A stretch of DNA of 32,595 nucleotides from positions 1 to 32,595 of the forward strand of contig CALXZF010000120.1 in assembly GCA_944393165.1 (NCBI GenBank). The letters run 5' to 3'. The notes below the pieces were generated by a model, which saw only the letters and a program-made list of their open reading frames with translations, had not been told where the DNA came from and did no database searches. Source of the stretch: an uncultured Clostridia bacterium (GTDB taxonomy: Bacteria > Bacillota_A > Clostridia > TANB77 > CAG-508). A program made the translations under genes and the position numbers. Shown piece by piece: positions 1-5,768 of this stretch (its first letter is position 1; each line of letters opens with the position of its first letter).

Positions 1-148
1 TGAACTAATTATACAGGAATTCGCTATTTTTTTAAAGTAAAAATAGAGGTAAAAAATAAAAAGGTCAAAAAAGACTTAAAAATAAACAAAAAAGTAGTTG
101 GAAGCTTATAAAGTTTTCACACTACCAACAAATGCGAGAGGTTGATTA

Positions 149-1285
149 ATGAAAAATAATAATGGAAAATCTTTCTTATCATTTATAATTGGAATCTTAA
201 TGCTAATATTAATAGCATTTCTAGTATATGAAATTGTGTATGTAGATATATTAGAAATTATGCCAGAGGGTAACCAAATAGCAGAATCTAACACACAAAA
301 TCAATCTAGTATTGAATACATTCCAAAAGAAGAATCAGAATCTATGTCACTTAATGGATTAAACACATCAGTGACAGAAACTAATTCAAATAATGGTGCA
401 CATAGTAATTTAATAAGCTATAGATATTACTATAATCAATTAGATGAATATGGAAAAACAATATATGAAGGCTTGGAAGAAAATAAAGAAAATATGAAAT
501 CAGGCACATATACAATTGACTTTGGTACGGAATTTAATGATTTACTAAATTCTTCAGGAGGAGAAGAAACATTAAATATAGCATTCCAATCAGCTTGGAA
601 TGCATATACATATGACAATATGGATATTTTCTATATAGATGTAGAAAAGCTTACTTTAACCACAACGACCACAACAATAGGAAGTTACTCATCACATAGA
701 GTGGAACTGTCAAACGGTAATAATAGCACATATTTAAAAGACAATTTTTTATCAAACTCAAAATTAACTGGAAAAATAAATTTATTAGAAGCAATGAGAG
801 ACGAAATAAAAAGACAATTAGAAGGATATAGCGATTATCAAAAAATAAGAGAAGTGCATAATTGGCTTGTAAATAATGTTGAGTATGACATAAATCTTGA
901 AAGTGAAGAACCATATTCTATTTGCGGAGCATTAACAGACGGAGAAGCGGTGTGTGAAGGCTATGCCAGAAGTTTTAAATACATAATGGATGAACTTCAA
1001 ATACCATGTGTATTAGTAAGTGGAACAGGAACAAACTCAAATGGACAAACAGAATCACATGCATGGAATTATGTTTGGCTAAATGATAACTGGTATGCTA
1101 TAGATGTAACATGGGATGATCCTGTAATTGTAGGAAACGGATATGTTCCAGAAGATACGAGGTATAGGCATTTTCTAAAAGGAAGCAATACATTTTTTAC
1201 TTCACATGAGGAAGACGGAAATATAACAAGCAATAGTATAGAGTTTACATTTCCTGAGCTTAGTAGAGAAGATTATGTAAGCTGA
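149..1285 (+). CDS. Membrane-anchored transglutaminase-like domain protein
   Basis: A 378-residue protein with one N-terminal membrane segment (about residues 9-32), an acidic Ser/Asn-rich linker, and a C-terminal transglutaminase-like (papain-fold) domain. The likely catalytic triad is visible: Cys269 in GEAVCEGYARSF, His304 in ESHAWNYVW and Asp319 in AIDVTWDDP. Bacterial proteins of this type are usually surface peptidases or amide-processing enzymes; the substrate here is unknown. The start ATG follows a GAGAGG ribosome site. The gene ends with TGA, and the stop codon sits directly against a GGGACA-type repeat block. It lies upstream of the pilin-like genes, so a role at the cell surface is reasonable, but a functional link is only inferred. 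Domain call is confident; biological role is not. Confidence 0.85.
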   Translation: MKNNNGKSFLSFIIGILMLILIAFLVYEIVYVDILEIMPEGNQIAESNTQNQSSIEYIPKEESESMSLNGLNTSVTETNSNNGAHSNLISYRYYYNQLDEYGKTIYEGLEENKENMKSGTYTIDFGTEFNDLLNSSGGEETLNIAFQSAWNAYTYDNMDIFYIDVEKLTLTTTTTTIGSYSSHRVELSNGNNSTYLKDNFLSNSKLTGKINLLEAMRDEIKRQLEGYSDYQKIREVHNWLVNNVEYDINLESEEPYSICGALTDGEAVCEGYARSFKYIMDELQIPCVLVSGTGTNSNGQTESHAWNYVWLNDNWYAIDVTWDDPVIVGNGYVPEDTRYRHFLKGSNTFFTSHEEDGNITSNSIEFTFPELSREDYVS

Positions 1286-1368
1286 GACAAGGGGACGGAG
1301 CAATCGTCCCAAAATTGGGACAAGGGGACGGAGCAAATGTCCCAAAATTGAGACGGAGGGACAGACCT
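1284..1368. repeat. GGGACA-family repeat block R1, 33-bp tandem units
   Basis: Two near-identical 33-bp units (1284-1316 and 1317-1349), each of the form GRGACAAGGGGACGGAG..GTCCCAAAATT, followed by a partial third unit with GGGACAGACCT. The ends GGGAC and GTCCC of a unit can pair, so each unit can form a small hairpin. The block begins at the TGA stop of the preceding gene. The same core recurs at 13118-13251 and 24966-25018. Confidence 0.85.
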
Positions 1369-1471
1369 AATCGTTTCTTTCTAAGTTGAAATTGCTAAAG
1401 TTGGTGCAAATGAGAGGACTATATAGTGAATTGCAACAGTGTAAGGCGACCCTGAAAAAATAAAAAAAGTA

Positions 1472-1500
1472 TTGCAAAGTTAAATAAGTTAGTGTAAAAT
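1472..1500 (+). promoter_or_regulatory. Sigma-A-type promoter for the (AG)n small gene
   Basis: TTGCAA (-35) and TAAAAT (-10) are separated by exactly 17 bases. They lie about 50 bases upstream of a small ORF that has its own AAGGAG ribosome site. Confidence 0.5.
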
Positions 1501-1548
1501 TTAGGAGTAAAGATAACTAAAAACGAAAGCAAATAAGGAGAAAATATT

Positions 1549-1644
1549 ATGGTAACAAAAGAAATGAAGAACTTTAAAACCATTGAGGTTGTAAGAGAGA
1601 GAGAGAGAGAGAGAGAGCCTAAATTTAAGCCAATTAGGCTTTGA
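1549..1644 (+). CDS. Small ORF carrying an (AG)12 tract; possible phase-variable gene
   Basis: A 31-residue ORF that starts at ATG 1549 behind an AAGGAG site (1535-1540) and a plausible promoter. Residues 16-23 are Arg-Glu repeats encoded by an uninterrupted (AG)12 dinucleotide tract (1594-1617), after which the frame soon stops at TGA 1642. Reading the next frame downstream gives an open run to TAG 1772 (SLNLSQLGFDKCTQKAQFG onward). One extra AG unit, or two fewer, would join the two parts into a protein of about 75 residues. No family recognised. It may instead be a broken remnant. The promoter, ribosome site and terminator-like hairpin around it argue that the unit is transcribed. Confidence 0.45.
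   Translation: MVTKEMKNFKTIEVVREREREREPKFKPIRL
1594..1617. repeat. (AG)12 simple sequence repeat
   Basis: Twelve uninterrupted AG dinucleotides inside the small ORF above. Perfect dinucleotide tracts of this length are prone to slipped-strand gain or loss of units, and any change not divisible by three units shifts the frame. Confidence 0.95.
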
Positions 1645-1708
1645 TAAATGTACTCAAAAAGCACAATTTGGTAATATAATAAAAAATAGAGAAGAATATA
1701 AAAAGGAT

Positions 1709-1770
1709 AGACTTGTATGTAGTAGATATGAAAAAGAAAATAATCTACTGTATGATAGTCTGTCTTTTTT
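1709..1770 (+). terminator. Terminator-like hairpin after the (AG)n gene
   Basis: An imperfect stem pairs AGACTTGTATGTAGTAGAT (from 1709) with ATCTACTGTATGATAGTCT (to about 1762), with several G-T pairs and two mismatches. A T-run (1765-1770) follows. It overlaps the end of the alternative-frame ORF that stops at 1772. Confidence 0.5.
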
Positions 1771-1774
1771 GTAG

Positions 1775-2061
1775 TTAAAATATTATAAAAACAAAGCTAA
1801 TATTACAAGAACATTACAGCAATGTTACAAGTATTTTACAAATTAAAAATAACAACTAAAAGTATTGATAAAGACACACTAAAAGTATAAAATAAATATG
1901 AGCTAAGAGTAAACAACTAAAATGAATAAAAAACAAGAATAAGCAAATACTAAAAATAGAAAATTATAAGTGTTTGCTGAGCTTTAGAAAGTTTATAAAA
2001 AATAAAAGCACAAAAATATTAAAAGTGGAAAAACAAAGCAGAATAAGAGGAGGAAAACTTT
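1775..2061. other. A-rich leader before the pilin-like genes
   Basis: About 290 bases without a convincing gene. The stretch is very A-rich and ends in an AGGAGG ribosome site (2049-2054) for the pilin-like gene. I see no riboswitch or clear promoter that I can defend. Confidence 0.4.
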
Positions 2062-2958
2062 ATGCTGTTAAACAAAAGAAGTAAGAAAAAATTAACAAAA
2101 AGGGAGAGTAACATGAAAAGAAAAATAACAAATCTAAAGAAAGAAAAAGGTATAACGCTAGTTGCACTAGTAATCACAATCATTGTGCTAATAATCTTAG
2201 CAGTAGTAGCGATAAACTTTGCATTTGGAGATAATGGCCTCATAAAACGAGCTGAAGATGCACGAGATTACTATGCAAATGATACAGCATATACAGATGA
2301 ATCTTTAGCAAATTTAGATGTATATTTAGATGAAATGATACCATTTACACCACAGGCAACCCCAGAGCCAGAACAAGGAGATACAGAACTTGCAGATATG
2401 ACCAATGGAGTAATAGAAATAAAGTGGCTAAGTGGAACAAGCTATAATGTATCAAGCAGTCCAAATGCACCAGTAATCAAAACAAACTTACCAGAAGGAA
2501 CAACAATGGAGCAAGTAGTATTTAATGAAGAAAATAATACATGGGTAGCTGGAACAGAATATAGTTATGTAAAAGGGACAGGAACAGAAGAGAACACAGC
2601 AAGCCATTGGGCAAATGCAAAAGTAACAAAGAATGGAGTAGAAAGTTATTTTGTATGGATACCAAGATATGCATATAGAATAGTGTATTTTAATTCATTG
2701 GATAGCAAAAATGAATATTTAAACGGAACACTAACAGAAGAACAAGGAGTAGCAGAAGGAAAAATAATAGGCTATTCAGATAGTAGAGGAATAGTAGATG
2801 CAGAAGGAAAGAAATTAGCAGGTGTAGCAAGTACAACAAAAATAATGGTAAGTGAAGATTATTTTATGGTACATCCAGCATTTATAGCAGATGTAGATGA
2901 AGGAGGTTGGACAAGCGAACTTCCAGGAATTTGGGTAGAAAAATTTGAACCAAGCTGA
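2062..2958 (+). CDS. Pilin-like surface protein 1, N-terminal part (ends at in-frame TGA)
   Basis: A type IV prepilin-like N-terminus: a basic leader, then KEKG/ITLVALVITIIVLII, where cleavage would fall after Gly, followed by a long hydrophobic helix. Position +5 is Ala instead of the usual Glu. Start 2062 has the best ribosome site (AGGAGG, 8-base spacer); ATG 2113 (MKRKITNL) also has a GGGAG site and gives a leader more like the paralogue at 3705. After the helix comes a linker and the first part of a large extracellular domain with VESYFVWIPRYAYRI, the start of an FGE-sulfatase/C-type-lectin-like module. TGA at 2956-2958 interrupts the frame right after KFEPS. The same frame stays open to 3618, so the two parts form one ancestral gene. 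Confidence 0.8.
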   Translation: MLLNKRSKKKLTKRESNMKRKITNLKKEKGITLVALVITIIVLIILAVVAINFAFGDNGLIKRAEDARDYYANDTAYTDESLANLDVYLDEMIPFTPQATPEPEQGDTELADMTNGVIEIKWLSGTSYNVSSSPNAPVIKTNLPEGTTMEQVVFNEENNTWVAGTEYSYVKGTGTEENTASHWANAKVTKNGVESYFVWIPRYAYRIVYFNSLDSKNEYLNGTLTEEQGVAEGKIIGYSDSRGIVDAEGKKLAGVASTTKIMVSEDYFMVHPAFIADVDEGGWTSELPGIWVEKFEPS

Positions 2959-3618
2959 GTGGGAGGAAATAGTCACAGTACATCTGGGGATAATACAACC
3001 GAAAAAACAGTAAAAGTACAACCTGGAGTAAGAAGTTGGAGATATATTACAATAGGAAACATGTATACAGTATCAAGAAATTATGCAGAAGAATTAAATA
3101 GTCATATGTTAAAAAATAGTGAATGGGGAGCAGTAGCATATTTAACAGAAAGCACATATGGAAGAAACGGAACAGAAATAGGTTTTAATCAAAATTCAAG
3201 CTTTTTGACAGGAGGAGGGGCTGAAAATGCATATATAGAAACAAATCAAAACCAAAGCTCAACAGGAAATGTATATGGAATTTATGATTTGCGAGGAGGT
3301 GCTTGGACATATGTAGCAGTATATCTTAAAGGAGGTTCGTTAGGAAATGGGGCATTTGCTAATGGAACAAGTGATGAATACTCAACAGTGTATAACAGTA
3401 ATGTAGAAGAGACAGGATATAAATATGGAGATGCAACATATGAAACACATGGCTGGCATCAGGACGGTGCCGATTTCGTGGACTCTGATAGCTCGTTTTT
3501 CAATCGTGGAGGCAGCTATTACATTAGTGCGGAAAATACAGGCGTATTTTACTTCAGCCATGGCAATTACGGTGACAGCAGCTACTTCGGCTCATTTCGT
3601 CTGGGCCTAGTGATGTAA
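2959..3618 (+). CDS. Pilin-like surface protein 1, C-terminal FGE/C-lectin-like part
   Basis: The same reading frame continues directly after TGA 2956-2958. The first codon is GTG with no ribosome site of its own, so independent translation would need reinitiation or stop readthrough. The protein shows SEWGAVAYL, GNVYGIYDLRGGAW and the terminal FFNRGGSYY...SFRLGLV pattern, typical of formylglycine-generating-enzyme-like C-lectin folds, including those diversified by retroelements. The last 150 bases differ sharply from the rest in base and codon use (see 3455-3615). It probably forms the displayed ligand-binding domain of the pilin-like protein. It could be a pseudogene half if the TGA is a true nonsense mutation. 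Confidence 0.7.
   Translation: MGGNSHSTSGDNTTEKTVKVQPGVRSWRYITIGNMYTVSRNYAEELNSHMLKNSEWGAVAYLTESTYGRNGTEIGFNQNSSFLTGGGAENAYIETNQNQSSTGNVYGIYDLRGGAWTYVAVYLKGGSLGNGAFANGTSDEYSTVYNSNVEETGYKYGDATYETHGWHQDGADFVDSDSSFFNRGGSYYISAENTGVFYFSHGNYGDSSYFGSFRLGLVM
3455..3615 (+). other. Putative DGR variable region VR1
   Basis: Composition changes abruptly here. By hand count GC is about 45% over 3481-3600, and A is about 22% over 3461-3610, while flanking coding DNA is about 40% A or more. Codons switch to CGT, GGC, TTC, TAC and AGC. Many codons have the form NNC or NNT (tac ttc agc cat, gac agc agc tac ttc), as expected if AAC/AAT template codons had been mutated at A positions. The encoded C-terminus is a C-lectin-like FFNRGG...SFRLGL end. 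No reverse transcriptase or template repeat is in the window, so the DGR would act from elsewhere. Confidence 0.55.
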
Positions 3619-3704
3619 TGTGAAATCTGTAATCTGAACAAAGTAATAAACTTATAAAATTTTATGAAAGAATAGGAAATTTGATTTTAAGAAAGGAGAA
3701 TCAC

Positions 3705-4580
3705 ATGAAAAGTAAATCAGAAAATCTAAGAAAAGACACAGGTATAACACTAATGGCACTTGTAATAACAATATTGATAATAATTATCTTAGCAACAGTA
3801 GCAATAAACTTAGCATTTGGGGATAATGGCCTTATAAAACGAGCTGAAGATGCCCGTGATTACTATGCAAACGATACAGCATATACAGATGAATCTTTAG
3901 CAAATATGGATGCATATATATCAGAAATGTTAAAAGAAAATGCTTGGCGTTATGATGAAGAAGGAAATGTAACAAATGGAGAAGTAACACTAGCAATAGG
4001 AGACTATGTAAATTATGACTGTACAACATCAGATGCAGTATATGAATCTTTAGAAGAAAACAATGGATATGGACTTCAAACATTTACGGCATCAGAATAT
4101 CAATATGGCTGGAGAGTACTAGGAGCAGATGAAGAAACCGGAGAGCTTTTATTGCTAGCAGAGGATTTGGTGCCATTAGAAGGAGGATATACAAATCCAA
4201 CATCAGGAAGAACAGAATTCTATTTAAAAGGGCAATCAGGAGTAGAAAACGGAATAAGCGAATTAGAAAACATATGTGCAATATATGGAAATGGAGAAGG
4301 GGCAACAGGAGCAAGAAGTATAAATGTAGATGATGTAAATAAAATAACAGGATATAATCCAAATAATGTAGGAGTATACGACCCAGAACAAACTGGAAAC
4401 GGTACGAAGTATGGAGCAGGATATTTATATGAATATGGAAATAGAGTAACATACTATTGGGACGGAACAAATTATCCATATTATAGAGCAACAAATGGAT
4501 TAGACGGCAATTTAACAGAAAATCATAATAATGGTTCATTCGGAAATAGTTTTTATTGGTATGATGAAAAATTAGATTGA
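3705..4580 (+). CDS. Pilin-like surface protein 2, N-terminal part (ends at in-frame TGA)
   Basis: A tandem paralogue of the preceding gene. Start ATG 3705 follows an AAAGGAG site; the in-frame TTG further upstream is not needed. The leader is MKSKSENLRKDTG, then ITLMALVITI and a hydrophobic helix. The segment around 3813-3912 matches the first gene at 2221-2320 in about 93 of 100 bases, after which the proteins diverge completely. The extracellular part (LAIGDYVNYD, YGWRVLGADEETGELLLLAED) resembles the DUF6273 family found on Firmicutes surface proteins. TGA at 4578-4580 follows SFYWYDEKLD, and the frame stays open beyond it. Trp would be a natural residue there, but that is inference. Confidence 0.78.
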   Translation: MKSKSENLRKDTGITLMALVITILIIIILATVAINLAFGDNGLIKRAEDARDYYANDTAYTDESLANMDAYISEMLKENAWRYDEEGNVTNGEVTLAIGDYVNYDCTTSDAVYESLEENNGYGLQTFTASEYQYGWRVLGADEETGELLLLAEDLVPLEGGYTNPTSGRTEFYLKGQSGVENGISELENICAIYGNGEGATGARSINVDDVNKITGYNPNNVGVYDPEQTGNGTKYGAGYLYEYGNRVTYYWDGTNYPYYRATNGLDGNLTENHNNGSFGNSFYWYDEKLD

Positions 4581-5025
4581 CAAAGTTCACCATACACAGC
4601 AGATGCAACAACTGATGTAATGCAAGAGATAACTACATTAGAGAGTAATTATTATAATTACTACCCAAACACATTAACCACAAGTTCAAGTGGAGAAACA
4701 GCAGGAATAAGTACAGATAGTGCAGCTTATAAAATGTTATTTACAAACAGTAGCACAGGTGCATATTCATTAAATGCTGGTTCAATCAGCCAATTTTGGT
4801 ATTGGCTTAGCTTGCCGTATGTCTACATATACTCGGACTCTATTCACTTCGGTTTCCGCCGTGTGGATGAAGGTATTGTGCGTCGGTGATGGGCTGTTCG
4901 GCTCACATGGCTATTCGTATATCCGCTATAACGGTGTGCGTCCTGTAGTTTCTCTAGATTCTGCAGTTTCACTTGTAGATAGCGGAACAGATAGAGACGG
5001 CTGTACATTATGGAATATAGAGTAG
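4581..5025 (+). pseudogene. Pilin-like surface protein 2, C-terminal DUF6273-like remnant (frameshifted)
   Basis: The frame of the N-terminal part continues after TGA 4578-4580 (QSSPYTADATTDVMQEITTL) to TGA 4887-4889. The family's expected ending, GVRPVVSLDSAVSLV to WNIE and TAG, is in the next frame and ends at 5025. A net change of one base (or loss of two) near 4880-4890 therefore breaks the gene inside its variable region. Joined, the C-terminus reads FWYWLSLPYVY...FGFRRVDEGIV, then GDGLFGSHGYSYIRYNGVRP, a pattern typical of DUF6273 hypervariable ends. With a nonsense codon plus a frameshift this copy is probably inactive as it stands, unless one lesion is an assembly error. Confidence 0.65.
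4795..4960 (+). other. Putative DGR variable region VR2
   Basis: Over 4801-4960 I count 26 A in 160 bases (16%). GC over 4801-4920 is about 49%, against about one third GC in the gene body. Codons change to CGT, GGC, TTC, TAC and TCG. Runs such as tac ata tac tcg gac tct att cac ttc ggt look like scrambled AAY codons. The segment ends just before the conserved GVRPVVSL motif, where a DGR homing boundary would be expected. The frameshift at about 4880-4890 lies inside it. Confidence 0.55.
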
Positions 5026-5054
5026 TCGTATATTAACGAAATACACAAAAACAC

Positions 5055-5083
5055 TTGCATTTGCTGGAAAACTATGGTACAAT
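5055..5083 (+). promoter_or_regulatory. Promoter of rpsO
   Basis: TTGCAT (-35), a 17-base spacer and TACAAT (-10), about 90 bases before the rpsO start. This leaves a leader that could hold an S15-responsive structure, though none is obvious by eye. Confidence 0.6.
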
Positions 5084-5175
5084 ACTATTTGTCAGTACCT
5101 TATACTTGGTTTTAGGAAATAACACCACTATAACTCAGTTTAAGGCAAATTAAATAAATTAGGAGGTGCAAAACA

Positions 5176-5439
5176 ATGACAGCAGAAAGAAAACAAGAAG
5201 TAATAAAAACATATAGAAGAGATGAAAAAGATACTGGTTCACCAGAAGTTCAAATCGCTCTTTTAACAGAAAGAATAAATGAATTAACAGAACATTTAAA
5301 AGTTCACAAAAAAGACAATCATTCAAGAAGAGGTCTTTTAAAAATGGTTGGTTCAAGAAGAAATTTACTTAACTATTTAGCAAAAAAAGATGTTCAAAGA
5401 TATAGAGACATTGTTGAAAAATTAGGATTAAGAAAATAA
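5176..5439 (+). CDS. rpsO: 30S ribosomal protein S15
   Basis: An 87-residue protein with the standard S15 four-helix sequence, including the [15 protein letters not shown] segment, the [12 protein letters not shown] rRNA-binding motif and the [10 protein letters not shown] helix. It binds 16S rRNA in the central domain and helps assemble the platform of the 30S subunit. The start follows a strong AGGAGG site. Its position just before pnp is the usual bacterial order. A promoter lies upstream and a strong hairpin downstream, so it may be expressed separately from pnp. Confidence 0.97.
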   Translation: MTAERKQEVIKTYRRDEKDTGSPEVQIALLTERINELTEHLKVHKKDNHSRRGLLKMVGSRRNLLNYLAKKDVQRYRDIVEKLGLRK

Positions 5440-5447
5440 TTTTAAGC

Positions 5448-5483
5448 ATTAGGCGTTTTGGCTTTTTAGCCTAAACGCCTAAT
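5448..5483. terminator. Strong hairpin between rpsO and pnp
   Basis: A 16-bp stem with one mismatch (ATTAGGCGTTTTGGCT paired with AGCCTAAACGCCTAAT) and a TTTT loop. There is no good T-run after it, so it may act as a processing or partial termination site between rpsO and pnp rather than a classical terminator. Confidence 0.55.
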
Positions 5484-5735
5484 TAACGAATTGATAATTT
5501 TGTAAGAATAGGAATCAAAAAATTGTTAAAATAATTATTAGCACAAAAAAATTAGTAGGTAGCTTGTATAATATGCTATTGTATTAATAGAGTTTATAAG
5601 TTATGCAAAGGAAATTGCAAATCTATCTATACAGATATTTAAAAAATATAGCTACTGTAAAGTGAAAAATAGCATAATATAGAGGTTACAACTAATTAAA
5701 GTGCTATTAATTAAATATATATAGGAAGGAGTAGT
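5484..5735. other. pnp leader region
   Basis: About 250 bases without a gene. It holds a TATAAT-like box at 5567-5572 without a good -35. A long-range inverted repeat (about 5567-5582 against 5667-5682, core ATAATATGCTATT) could form a stem in the RNA. PNPase leaders are autoregulated through such stems in other bacteria; that role here is only a suggestion. Confidence 0.35.
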
Positions 5736-5768
5736 ATGAGTAAATCATACAAAAAAAGTTATGTTTAA
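5736..5768 (+). CDS. Ten-residue leader ORF overlapping the pnp start
   Basis: [10 protein letters not shown] then stop. This ORF, not pnp, sits behind the good ribosome site AGGAAGGAG (5723-5731). Its stop TAA (5766-5768) overlaps the first codons of pnp, whose ATG at 5761 has only A-rich sequence before it. The arrangement suggests translational coupling. Alternatively, the N-terminus was extended once and lost by slippage in the A7 run at 5751-5757. Confidence 0.4.
   Translation: MSKSYKKSYV

Noticed and set aside
2956..2995. Selenocysteine at the pilin-like TGA
   Set aside because: I see no convincing stem-loop just after the TGA, and a display protein of this type has no reason to carry selenocysteine.
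3425..3610. Alternative-frame ORF over VR1
   Set aside because: It has no ribosome site and the main frame gives the family-typical SFRLGL ending.
2956..4580. UGA as a sense codon genome-wide
   Set aside because: Long genes (pnp, mutS, U32) have no in-frame TGA, Trp is encoded by TGG throughout, and TGA ends miaB, the prepilin peptidase and the transglutaminase genes.
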